From DT-110 sp030148525 (GTDB lineage: Bacteria > Bacteroidota > Bacteroidia > Chitinophagales > Saprospiraceae): DNA of 64,000 bases. Position numbers and translations under genes: made by a program. The stretch lies in NCBI GenBank assembly GCA_965227445.1, contig OZ245751.1:5642001-5706000 (forward strand). The letters run 5' to 3'. The notes below the pieces were generated by a model that made no database searches, had not been told where the DNA came from, and saw only the letters and a list, made by a program, of their open reading frames with translations. Every line of letters begins with the position of its first letter. Within the stretch, counting starts at the first letter, position 1. Below are positions 1 to 7,678 of this stretch, piece after piece.

Positions 1-957
1 ATTTCCAAAGACTTGCTTAACCCCATTGCCTTTACCCTGGTGGCGAATGACCTCTTCCTGCCCACTACCAAATTTGATCTGAACGGACACCGGTATGTCA
101 AGGACCGGGCCTACGTGTTTGAGCGGCAGCTAAACGAGAATACGCACTACCTGATGGATCGATCCCTGGCCGATTACCGGGAGGCCGAAAAGCAGGCCGA
201 AATCCCCATGTTATACGTGACCCCGGCGGTGGTAAACGATGCGCGCCGGATGATCATTTCTCCGCAGGGAGTCACCTTTATGATGATCGCCCCTATCGGT
301 ACCGAATACCGTGAAACGGTCGAGGTCGATGCCGTCGACTTCGGATGGCTGCTGCGCGAACAGGAAGCGGATAGTTTGCGCTTCCTCACGGCACTGCGTA
401 TGAATGCAACGTACCCCTATATCCTGCCCAATGTTCACCTGCCCACTAATCCGCAGATCGAGGTAATGGATGCCGGCTTTCGCGATAACTACGGGCTGCT
501 CTCAGCAACTCGCTTTATGCAGGTGTTCAAAGACTGGATACGCGAACATACCAGTGGTGTCATAATGGTACAGGTAAGTAGTTCGGAAAAGATCGAAAAA
601 ATCAAACCCAGTAATCGAAAAGGGATTATCTCCTCCCTCATCAACCCGGTCGAGATTGCCGGTAGTCTGCTCAGCCTGCAGGAATTTGAACACGATAATA
701 GCATTGGGTTCATCTACGATCTGCTCGGTCCCGAGTATTTCGAATTCGTGCGGTTTATGTACCATCCGGGGCGCGACGACAAGATCATGGCCTCCATCTC
801 TTTTCACCTTACTGATCGCGAACGCGAGGTAGTGCTGGAGGCCATCGGAGAACCCGACAATGCAGCGAGCATGAAACGCCTCCTGCAGGCCATGAATTCC
901 GATAAGGAACACCAACCGGGCACCTGGCCGCTTCTCAGTAAATCTTTAGAAGAATGA
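1..957 (+). CDS. Patatin-like phospholipase, C-terminal part (5' end outside window)
   Basis: The frame is open from the first base, so the true start lies upstream; the TTG at 13 is only the first possible start codon visible. Two segments match the second half of the patatin fold: MNATYPYILPNVHLP, the stretch that normally precedes the active-site loop, and MDAGFRDNYG near residue 156, which corresponds to the catalytic Asp motif (DGG/DGA) with the usual following Asp-Asn. The nucleophile elbow (GxSxG) must lie upstream, outside the window. Patatins are acyl hydrolases acting on membrane lipids. The stop TGA overlaps the ATG of the next gene by 4 bp (ATGA), so the two are probably translationally coupled. 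The family call is fairly secure; the substrate is unknown. Confidence 0.7.
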   Translation: MSKDLLNPIAFTLVANDLFLPTTKFDLNGHRYVKDRAYVFERQLNENTHYLMDRSLADYREAEKQAEIPMLYVTPAVVNDARRMIISPQGVTFMMIAPIGTEYRETVEVDAVDFGWLLREQEADSLRFLTALRMNATYPYILPNVHLPTNPQIEVMDAGFRDNYGLLSATRFMQVFKDWIREHTSGVIMVQVSSSEKIEKIKPSNRKGIISSLINPVEIAGSLLSLQEFEHDNSIGFIYDLLGPEYFEFVRFMYHPGRDDKIMASISFHLTDREREVVLEAIGEPDNAASMKRLLQAMNSDKEHQPGTWPLLSKSLEE

Positions 958-1601
958 CGATACCTAAGCGCTTCCTCGTGGAGTCCATGACCTATACCGA
1001 TTACCTCGAGATGGTCAGGCATCTGCTTTCGCAAAATAAAACCACCGGCCCCAATCAGAGTGAGGCTATGATCCATTATACGGATATGAGCGTACGACGC
1101 ATGGATCGCTTGAACCGGACCGTCAAGCTCCTGCCCGAACTAGAGTCTGCGGCTCGTGTCTGGCAGGCGAAGCCCACTGTCTGGCTAGTCATCACCGAAG
1201 GTTGGTGCGGTGATGCGGCCCACGCCCTGCCGGTGATCCACCGTCTCGCGGAGGAACAAGGCCACATTACCCTGCGTTGTATTCTCCGCGACGAACACCC
1301 TGAGCTGATCGATCGATTTCTGACTAATGGCAGTCGCTCCATACCAAAATTGTTGGTTACCGATCCTGATTCAGGTAAGGTTTACCTCGTGTGGGGTCCG
1401 CGACCAGTGCCGGCTCAAAAAATGGTTATGGATGGCCGCGATACGATGCAGGCCATCGGGGAAGAAGCAGAACGCAAAGGGTTTTACCAGCAATTGCAAA
1501 AAGATCTGCAAAAGTGGTACGCTCGTGATAAAACCCGGACCATCCAGCTGGAATTAGCGGAGGGTCTGGCTTCCGCTAAAAAACGAACTATTATGTTATA
1601 A
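954..1601 (+). CDS. Thioredoxin-family protein with a WCGDA active-site motif
   Basis: The 215-residue protein carries the sequence VITEGWCGDAAHALPVI around residue 80, the form seen in a small thioredoxin-like family in which the usual CxxC is reduced to one cysteine followed by Gly-Asp. SRSIPKLLV near residue 126 matches the conserved cis-Pro segment of the fold. There is no signal peptide, so it is probably cytoplasmic. The start overlaps the stop of the patatin-like gene. The last 15 or so residues (LAEGLASAKKRTIML) are encoded by DNA almost identical to 4886-4910, beside the Rhs fragment, and the stop codon falls just where an Rhs remnant begins. The 3' end may therefore have been rewritten by recombination. 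A redox role is inferred from the fold only. Confidence 0.65.
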   Translation: MTIPKRFLVESMTYTDYLEMVRHLLSQNKTTGPNQSEAMIHYTDMSVRRMDRLNRTVKLLPELESAARVWQAKPTVWLVITEGWCGDAAHALPVIHRLAEEQGHITLRCILRDEHPELIDRFLTNGSRSIPKLLVTDPDSGKVYLVWGPRPVPAQKMVMDGRDTMQAIGEEAERKGFYQQLQKDLQKWYARDKTRTIQLELAEGLASAKKRTIML

Positions 1602-1752
1602 CTCCCGCACTCCATCCCAAAGGAGTAATAATCATGGGTTAAAAGCAATTCACCTGAACTGATGGTTCCATTACCATTATCATCGTGGAAACGCACTCGG
1701 GTATTGCCCAGGTGATCGGTGATAGGAGATCAAGTGCTGTTGGCCGGAGGGT
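1597..1752 (-). pseudogene. Remnant of an Rhs core/tip cassette
   Basis: On the minus strand this stretch reads DHLGNTRVRFHDDNGNG then a segment like STHDYYPFGME, the hallmark end of the RHS-repeat-associated core domain. The DNA matches 4726-4893 in the same orientation with few differences. Reading then breaks down in the middle of the core, there is no start codon of its own, and the upstream side decays at the shared boundary ggccggagggttt. It is a partial duplicate of the Rhs fragment about 3 kb away, not a working gene. Confidence 0.75.
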
Positions 1753-1812
1753 TTCCCTTTCAGCTGCGCTGTCTGCTGGCTAAAAGACTGAGTGAAACAC
1801 ATTCAATCCAAC

Positions 1813-1865
1813 AGTTACAATTAAGATAATTTGCAAATACACTGCAAATTATCTTAATTGTAACT
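1813..1865. repeat. Perfect 23-bp inverted repeat with a 7-bp loop
   Basis: The left arm (1813-1835, beginning AGTTACAATTAAG) and the right arm (1843-1865) are exact reverse complements, separated by AATACAC. It ends 18 bp before the ATG of the ATPase gene, so in RNA it would form a strong AT-rich hairpin in the 5' leader; in DNA it could be an operator. It is not followed by a T-run, so it is not a typical terminator for plus-strand transcription. Confidence 0.85.
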
Positions 1866-1883
1866 CAAAAACAATCGAGCTTC

Positions 1884-3062
1884 ATGTGGATTGATCGATT
1901 ATACGCCGAAAAGGTTATGGTATTGCAGGCCCAGCGACCGGTCGTATTGTTGACCGGCATCAGGCAGGTGGGAAAAAGCTCGCTATTAAAAAGGCTGTTC
2001 CCCACGGCAGAATACATTACGCTGGATTACACGCTGATTGCCGAGGAGGCAGAATCTAACCCACTTCATTTCTTGCAAAAATTTGCAGGCCAGGTCATTA
2101 TTGATGAAATACAATATGCGCCTACCCTATTCAGGAATCTGAAAATACTAGTGGATCAGAACCGGAAAAAAAAGGGCAAATGGATTCTGACTGGTAGCCA
2201 GCAATTTAGTCTGATGGATGGGGTGAGAGAGTCATTGGCAGGTAGGGCCGGGATCCTAAATCTTTATCCATTGTCAGCGGCGGAATTGAATAAAGCCAAT
2301 CTGTTGGAAGAAAACGGCAGAGATTTATTGTGGAAAGGAGGTTTTCCAGAGATATGGGCAGAAAAGCTGGATGCCGTATTGTTTTACCAGGATTATATTC
2401 AAACGTACCTGGAACGTGACCTTAAGCTGGTGCTCAACGTAACCAATATTCGGGACTTCAGGCGGCTCATGTCCCTGCTGGCCATACGTGCCGGTCAACT
2501 GCTCAATTTATCATCCGTTGCTAAAGACCTTTCTGTTACAGTCAATACCGTTAAGGCCTGGGTCAATGCCTTGGAAACCTCGGGCATCGTATATTTGCTG
2601 CCCCCGTACTACAATAACCTGGGCAAAAGGTTAATTAAAGCGCCTAAACTTTATTTTTGTGACAACGGTCTGCTGTCTGCCCTGCTCAATATCGAATCGA
2701 TGGATTCTTATGACCGCTCTCCGCACAGAGGGGCTTTGTGGGAAAATTTCACATTTACCGAATTGCTGAAAGCCGGATTCGTCACCGGCAAAGGTCTGTT
2801 CTACTATCGCGATCAGAATGGCGTGGAAATAGACTTTCTGGTAGAACAATCATCGAGCGAAATTACACTCCTGGAAGCAAAGGAAACGGAAACTCCCAGT
2901 ACAAAACAGGTCAATTTCAAAAAGGTAGCCCCTTTATTTAAGAAGGAGGTACGCTGCGTAGTTGCCTGTAATATATTGCAAACGGGTTTTTTGAAGTTGA
3001 AAGATTTTGAAGCGTTTAATCCCTTAAAGACCAACTTCGTGACAGGTACAGAGCTTTCGTGA
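1884..3062 (+). CDS. AAA_14/DUF4143 family ATPase
   Basis: A 392-residue protein with a P-loop GIRQVGKSS at residues 25-33, a Walker B segment VIIDEIQYAP near residue 75, and a sensor-type LTGSQQF. The C-terminal half carries the DUF4143 domain, with the typical end signature FYYRDQNGVEIDFLVE followed by a nuclease-like ALLEAKE stretch. Members of this family are expanded in Bacteroidota and archaea. Their role is not settled; the C-terminal fold resembles restriction-type nucleases. The gene sits between two Rhs fragments and is preceded by a perfect inverted repeat that may control its expression. Its base composition is lower in GC than the neighbouring housekeeping genes, which suggests acquisition as an accessory gene. 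Confidence 0.85.
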   Translation: MWIDRLYAEKVMVLQAQRPVVLLTGIRQVGKSSLLKRLFPTAEYITLDYTLIAEEAESNPLHFLQKFAGQVIIDEIQYAPTLFRNLKILVDQNRKKKGKWILTGSQQFSLMDGVRESLAGRAGILNLYPLSAAELNKANLLEENGRDLLWKGGFPEIWAEKLDAVLFYQDYIQTYLERDLKLVLNVTNIRDFRRLMSLLAIRAGQLLNLSSVAKDLSVTVNTVKAWVNALETSGIVYLLPPYYNNLGKRLIKAPKLYFCDNGLLSALLNIESMDSYDRSPHRGALWENFTFTELLKAGFVTGKGLFYYRDQNGVEIDFLVEQSSSEITLLEAKETETPSTKQVNFKKVAPLFKKEVRCVVACNILQTGFLKLKDFEAFNPLKTNFVTGTELS

Positions 3063-3505
3063 TTAAAAATTAACCAGCCCTAATCTTTATACCAAAGCTC
3101 GCTTTAGAACTTCATTCTGGTGCAATCATGGATAAATACTAGGCAATCGGAGAGGTGATCATCCGGAATAAATTTAGATCCTTTGTGGTGATGGAGGAAT
3201 GACAGGAGGTCAGAATGTTGAAAGCAGAGATCTGAAGTAAACCCTGATTATTCTCACCCGAAATTTTGATACAGCTTTCGCCAAAAAAAATGAAGCCAGA
3301 GAAGACAGGCCAACTATTTCTGACCTCCGATCTCTGACTTCTTACTTCAAATTGGTGATTCCGCTGGGATTAGAAAGGGCTTTCACAACCAATTGGCATT
3401 CATACATAAAAGCCATTTGAAAGCAAAATTGAACGTACTTTGAAAATTAGGACTAAACCCAAAATGAGTGTGCCACTTCTCTACTTATTGGACTGCTGGT
3501 AAGCG
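3063..3505. other. AT-rich intergenic region without a recognisable gene
   Basis: No credible reading frame is present in these 443 bases. It contains two complementary 7-nt-period arms (3207-3241 and 3320-3347; entered separately) and, in the loop between them, one exact copy of the GCTTTCGCCAAAA motif at 3274. Confidence 0.6.
3207..3347. repeat. Heptad-period arms with inverted complementarity
   Basis: The left arm can be written as consecutive heptamers AGGTCAG, AATGTTG, AAAGCAG, AGATCTG, AAGTAAA (3207-3241). The right arm is CTGACCT, CCGATCT, CTGACTT, CTTACTT (3320-3347). Individual heptamers are reverse complements across the arms. The loop of about 80 bp holds GCTTTCGCCAAAAAAAA at 3274. 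This resembles the clearer elements at 20534 and 43309. Confidence 0.5.
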
Positions 3506-3784
3506 TTATGTAGGAACCAGAACATTTGGAAGCACATCAAAGTGCCCTCCAAAAAAGAGTCCAATCAAAATTAGAATAGTGATAATGACTGCAAAACGCC
3601 TCTTCTTCTGTTTAAAGTAGATATACAATAAAACCATAATTTGACCAAGTAATGGTGGAACATAGTCCCAAAATGAATAAGTGAAATTAGGGCCAGTTTT
3701 ATTTAGGATAATCATAATTCCAAAAAAGTAACGACAGCAAATGAAGGCAATTATGTTTATTAGTATAAATGTGAAAGAATTCAT
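3506..3784 (-). CDS. Small membrane protein, candidate immunity protein of the Rhs tip
   Basis: A 92-residue, very hydrophobic protein with about three membrane segments (roughly residues 2-26, 38-58 and 68-84) and a basic loop KQKKRR between the second and third. I do not recognise a family. It begins 6 bp after the stop of the Rhs tip gene on the same strand and is equally AT-rich. A small gene immediately behind a polymorphic toxin tip is normally the cognate immunity gene. A membrane immunity protein would fit a lipase-like toxin that attacks the membrane. The role is inferred from position only. Confidence 0.55.
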   Translation of the reverse strand: MNSFTFILINIIAFICCRYFFGIMIILNKTGPNFTYSFWDYVPPLLGQIMVLLYIYFKQKKRRFAVIITILILIGLFFGGHFDVLPNVLVPT

Positions 3785-3790
3785 TTTGGA

Positions 3791-4825
3791 CTAATTTACT
3801 GTTACTGTGACTCCGTATTGGACTTGCATCTTGCGCACAAAATTGTCAATCGTACTTTTGGATGCACCGTCCTGATTGAAACTACTCAAAAATGTCGACA
3901 CTTCGTCTATGAATGACCCCAGGTTATGTGCATCAAGCATATTGTCGCCTTTATTAGAAGAAAATATCCCCATTGCTCCTTCGATGCTATTGCCCGATGC
4001 AGGATCTAGATTGTGATGCATTGAAAATGTCGGAACACCATTTACAGTATTTATAGCCCAAGATTGATGTGGAGAAATGTTTAACGAAAGGTTAATGACA
4101 TTATCTGCATTTTGAAAAAGATCGGCATTTTCGGCAATTAACTTTTTCAATGCTCTAACATACCCTTCAGCGAATGCAGATCCTCGACTGTGAGAGTAAA
4201 CTTGGATTTGTTCTATAATCTTACCCGATTTCGGATCTTTTGCCAGTTTAGCTAAAATCTTCTTAAAGTCGTCCTTAGCTTGTCTAAATCCCGCTCGTTG
4301 ACGTTCTCCCGGATGATTTCCAGTGAGGAAAGTACCTTTTTGATTTTTTGGACGTGAGCTATATCCAGCATAGTTGTCAAAATATTGATCACCGTCTACA
4401 AAATGAAGCTCTCCACCGGGGTTAGGTATGCCACTATTTGCAATTGTAGCTAAAAACCTTTTTCCCCAGTAATTATCATTGCCTCGGCAGTTTCTGCATG
4501 CAGCTCTCCCATTTATTAAAATTGGAAGTGAACCATCTGGATCTGAGTAAATTATTGGACTATTGAGTGAGAATGCGTATGTAGAAATACTTTCTTGTAC
4601 ATGGGCCATAGGATCCACTGCATTCCACCTCCCAATCACCGGATCATACATCCTGGCCCCATAATGAAACCACTCTAACCCAAGCTCATCATCTATCTCC
4701 TTCCCATTATACGTATACTGATAACTACCCGCGTTCCACTCCATCCCAAAGGGATAATAATCATGCGTAGAAAGCAACTCGCCTGAACTAATTGTCCCAT
4801 TACCATTATCATCGTGAAAACGCAC
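3791..4825 (-). CDS. Orphan Rhs C-terminal fragment with a lipase-like toxin tip
   Basis: Residues 1-95 are the end of the RHS-repeat-associated core (FGMEWNAGSYQYTYNGKE, GARMYDPVIGRW, YSDPDGSLP). The frame continues upstream through LITDHLGNTR but meets a TGA at 4868-4870, so the large upstream body is missing; the GTG at 4825 is a nominal start. Residues 100-344 form the variable tip. It contains VYSHSRGSAFAEG around 209-221, which resembles the nucleophile elbow of alpha/beta hydrolases (SxSxG in place of GxSxG), and later Asp/His residues (for example MLDAHNLG) that could complete a triad. Rhs tips are toxins delivered to competitors. Here the module may be a silent or displaced cassette. 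The small membrane protein 6 bp downstream is the likely immunity partner. Confidence 0.7.
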   Translation of the reverse strand: MRFHDDNGNGTISSGELLSTHDYYPFGMEWNAGSYQYTYNGKEIDDELGLEWFHYGARMYDPVIGRWNAVDPMAHVQESISTYAFSLNSPIIYSDPDGSLPILINGRAACRNCRGNDNYWGKRFLATIANSGIPNPGGELHFVDGDQYFDNYAGYSSRPKNQKGTFLTGNHPGERQRAGFRQAKDDFKKILAKLAKDPKSGKIIEQIQVYSHSRGSAFAEGYVRALKKLIAENADLFQNADNVINLSLNISPHQSWAINTVNGVPTFSMHHNLDPASGNSIEGAMGIFSSNKGDNMLDAHNLGSFIDEVSTFLSSFNQDGASKSTIDNFVRKMQVQYGVTVTVN

Positions 4826-4902
4826 TCTGGTATTGCCCAGGTGATCGGTGATAAGGGACTCTAAGTCTCAATTGCTGATGGCCGGAGGGTTTGGCTTCCG
4901 CT

Positions 4903-4937
4903 AAAAAAGGGTTGATGGATGCTTAATCCACCAACCC
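4903..4937 (-). terminator. Rho-independent terminator for the 4984-6132 gene
   Basis: The 12-bp stem GGGTTGATGGAT (4909-4920) pairs with ATCCACCAACCC (4926-4937), with one mismatch and loop GCTTA. Read on the minus strand it is followed by TTTTTT (complement of 4903-4908). It is bracketed by motif copies: GGCTTCCGCTAAAAAA at 4893 and TTTTGGCGAAAGC at 4959. Confidence 0.8.
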
Positions 4938-4983
4938 GTTTTCTGAAAAGCGTTTCTCTTTTGGCGAAAGCCTGAATAAAACC

Positions 4984-6132
4984 CTACCCCTCATACCAAA
5001 TCCGGTAAATCGCATTCGCGAAATCATCGGATACCAGCATGGAGCCATCGGGCATGAATTCCACGTCTACCGGGCGGCCCCAGGCTTCGTCGGCGGCCTG
5101 ATCGAGCCAGCCTTCGGCGAAGGGCTCGTAGGAAACTGCTTCGTTACCATTGAGGCGTACCAACATCAGTCGGTAACCGATCTTGGTAGACCGGTTCCAG
5201 GAGCCGTGCTCGGCAATGATCAAATGCCCGTTCAGGTCATCGGGAAAATTGGGCGTAGTCACGAATTCCAGTCCCAGCGGAGCTACGTGGGGACCCAGCT
5301 TCTGAGCGGGGGGCGTAAATTCTGAGCAGTCGCGCTGGTCGCCAAACTCGGGATCGGCCAAGTCACCCTGGTGGCAGTAGGGGTAACCGAAGTGCATGCC
5401 ATCCCGGGGAGCGTGGTTGAGCTCACAGGCAGGCTGATCATCGCCCATCCAGTCGCGACCGTTATCGGTAAACCACAGGTCGCCGGTTTCGGGATGCCAG
5501 GTGAAGCCCACTGTATTGCGTACACCGTGTTGTACTACTTCCATGTTGGTGCCGTCGGGATCCATGCGGGTGATGCTGGCAAAGACCTCGTCTTCCGATT
5601 TACAAATATTACAGGGTGCTCCAACGGGCACGTACAGTTTATCGTCGGGGCCGAAAGCAATGAACTTCCAGCCGTGGTGGGTCTCGGTTGGGTAATCATC
5701 GTATATCACCTCGTAGGTCGGATTCTCGAGATTGGCTTCGATATCGTTGAAGCGTAAAATTTGGTTGACCGTTGCCACGTATAAATCGCCATCGCGGAAG
5801 GCAACACCATTAGGTAGCTTAAGACCTTCGGCCAAAACGTACTTTTGGTCATTTCGATTGTCACCATCCGAATCCTGGAGAGCATACACATTGCCTTCCC
5901 CACGGGTCCCCACGAAGAGTGTTCCGTTGGGCGAAAGATCCATGGAGCGGGCATTATCAACCCCTTCAGCATATACATCGATCTGGAAGCCTTCGGGCAG
6001 CTGAATGCGGTCGATGGGAAGATCACCGGCATAGGGTGATGGCGGTGGTGATGGTTTCTCCGGCGGATTGATGTTGCTGCAGGCAGCCACCACCAGTAAA
6101 GAAAGGACGGACATAAGGCGAATGCTCTTCAT
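4984..6132 (-). CDS. PQQ-dependent sugar (sorbosone) dehydrogenase-like lipoprotein
   Basis: The 382-residue protein starts with a lipoprotein signal ending in VVAACS (Cys 18), then a Pro-rich linker, and then a six-bladed propeller of the soluble glucose/sorbosone dehydrogenase type. Diagnostic stretches are LPEGFQIDVYAEG, ARSMDLSPNGTLFVGTRG, THHGWKFIAFGPDDKLYVPVGAPCNIC, GVRNTVGFTWHPETGDLWFTDNGRDW and IAEHGSWNRS. Such enzymes oxidise sugars with pyrroloquinoline quinone on the outer side of the cell, although many homologues have no demonstrated cofactor. The gene stands alone, with a good terminator after it. The family is clear; the substrate is not. Confidence 0.85.
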   Translation of the reverse strand: MKSIRLMSVLSLLVVAACSNINPPEKPSPPPSPYAGDLPIDRIQLPEGFQIDVYAEGVDNARSMDLSPNGTLFVGTRGEGNVYALQDSDGDNRNDQKYVLAEGLKLPNGVAFRDGDLYVATVNQILRFNDIEANLENPTYEVIYDDYPTETHHGWKFIAFGPDDKLYVPVGAPCNICKSEDEVFASITRMDPDGTNMEVVQHGVRNTVGFTWHPETGDLWFTDNGRDWMGDDQPACELNHAPRDGMHFGYPYCHQGDLADPEFGDQRDCSEFTPPAQKLGPHVAPLGLEFVTTPNFPDDLNGHLIIAEHGSWNRSTKIGYRLMLVRLNGNEAVSYEPFAEGWLDQAADEAWGRPVDVEFMPDGSMLVSDDFANAIYRIWYEG

Positions 6133-6207
6133 AGTTCTGTTTTTTTTTACAAAATAGCAGATGTCTGCTTGAAAAACAGTACTCCGACCGAAACGTTTAG
6201 CGTTTTA

Positions 6208-7566
6208 TTACCCTCCCCGTTGTGAAGTGACAGGTGAAGGGTTATACCTGGGCGTCATCTCGTTGAGGAATTCAAAGAAGTAGGCCACGTAGACGTCCCG
6301 TTGACCGTAGCCATCTTTGCGATTGGTGGTCAGATAAGCGGTATAGCCATCGCGGGCCAGAATGAAATGCGTATCATCACCGGCTGAATTCACGGGCAGG
6401 CCCAGGTTGTACGGTGCGGCCCAGCGTTTTTGCTCGGTGAGGTATTGCGTTTTGAATACATCGTAACCGCCCATGCTTTTCCGTTTGTCATTGGAGCTGT
6501 AGTAGAGCGTCTTTCCATCGCGGGCCAGGAAGGGGGTGGTTTCATCGTAGGCACTGTTAATCTGCGGGCCCATGTTGCGGGGAGCCGTCCAGCGCCCATT
6601 GATGCGTTCGGTCTGATACAGGTCGAGACCACCGTAACCCCCCGACCGATTACTGGCAAAGATGACCAGGTCGGAGCTGTAGAACATGGGCGAGGTGAAC
6701 CCCGCATTGGCATCGATGGGGCCCACAAAGGGATCGGTTGACAACACCTGACCACCGACGCGGAAGGTGTCGATTAGCACTTGTCCCTGATCAAGGGCAT
6801 CCCCCTGGAAGTAATACATCGATTGGCCACTTTGGGAAAACCCTAACAGCACTTCATGCCGAGGACTGTTTAAGAGATAGTGCATGGGGCGCACATCTTT
6901 CCAGATACCCGCCTTCAGGGTGGCATAGTAGATATCGGTGAAAAAGCGGCCGTATTGCGCATCGGGACGCCCGGCCGGATCCCGCGGTCCGCCCAGATTA
7001 CCCGGACGAGAGGAGGTAAAGTAGAGGCGGTCACTGCGCGAGGGACTGGGTATCGGGCCGAACTCGTCGTGGACCGTATTAAATTGAGGACCCAGATTTT
7101 CGGAATAGGCCAGGGGTTGCCGGAATTGCATTTGCATGCCATTGGCACAGCGACGTACTGCATCCTGGATCATCTCCCGGTTGCGATTGCGCCGATCGAT
7201 ATTCTTCAGATAGGATTTATAGTAGTCGATAGCAGTCGAAAAATCGTGGCGGGCGTGGTAGATGCGCCCCAGGTACATGAGAACTTCGGGGTAGGGATTA
7301 TCGCTTTCCAGTATGTTTTCCAAATACTTTTCAGCATCCTCCAGTCGGTTGAGGTGGTAGTTGGACAGAGCGATCAGAAATCGCCCCTCGGGATCATTGC
7401 GCCGTAGCTCCCGCTCGTTCATCAGCACGCCCAGCGCTTCTTCGTATTTACCATTCACAAAGAAGTCTTTGGCGCGGAGTAGTTTTTGTTCGGTGCTGCG
7501 TTGCGCGTTGAGCGTGGGTCCTGATATTATCCCTACCAATAAGAAACAGAGTATCCATCGAAGCAT
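6208..7566 (-). CDS. TPR plus WD40-like (PD40) repeat protein, secreted
   Basis: A 452-residue protein with an N-terminal signal peptide (cleavage probably after LNAQ), about three TPR units up to residue 130 (FLIALSNYHLNRLEDAEKYL and VLMYLGRIYHARHDFSTAI are typical), then PD40 blades: RLYFTSSRPGNLGG, LVIFASNRSGGYGGLDLY, TLYYSSNDKRKSMGGYDV and TAYLTTNRKDGYGQRDVY. This architecture is common in Bacteroidota as the front half of OmpA/Pal-type envelope proteins, but the OmpA domain is absent here and the protein ends just after the last blade. Probably a periplasmic or surface protein; the function is unknown. Confidence 0.8.
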   Translation of the reverse strand: MLRWILCFLLVGIISGPTLNAQRSTEQKLLRAKDFFVNGKYEEALGVLMNERELRRNDPEGRFLIALSNYHLNRLEDAEKYLENILESDNPYPEVLMYLGRIYHARHDFSTAIDYYKSYLKNIDRRNRNREMIQDAVRRCANGMQMQFRQPLAYSENLGPQFNTVHDEFGPIPSPSRSDRLYFTSSRPGNLGGPRDPAGRPDAQYGRFFTDIYYATLKAGIWKDVRPMHYLLNSPRHEVLLGFSQSGQSMYYFQGDALDQGQVLIDTFRVGGQVLSTDPFVGPIDANAGFTSPMFYSSDLVIFASNRSGGYGGLDLYQTERINGRWTAPRNMGPQINSAYDETTPFLARDGKTLYYSSNDKRKSMGGYDVFKTQYLTEQKRWAAPYNLGLPVNSAGDDTHFILARDGYTAYLTTNRKDGYGQRDVYVAYFFEFLNEMTPRYNPSPVTSQRGG

Positions 7567-7625
7567 AGATGTCGCATTTTCGGTATTGAACGAAAAAGTG
7601 CTGATTAGTGGTTCAAATCAGGTAT

Positions 7626-7660
7626 AAAAAAAGCCATTCCGAATGTGGAATGGCTTTTTT
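7626..7660 (-). terminator. Terminator between the PD40 gene and the E2 gene
   Basis: The stem AAAAAAGCCATTCC pairs with GGAATGGCTTTTTT around the loop GAATGT. A/T tails on both sides allow function in either direction. It lies in the 112 bp between the E2 stop and the start of the PD40 gene and would end minus-strand transcription that has crossed the PD40 promoter region. Confidence 0.75.
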
Positions 7661-7678
7661 ACGGGGTACCCGATCGGT

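Noticed and set aside
3207..3347. Simple hairpin terminator downstream of the ATPase gene
   Set aside because: The arms are about 80 bp apart, the inverted heptads are not in strict mirror order and no T-run follows, so I list it as a heptad-type repeat instead.
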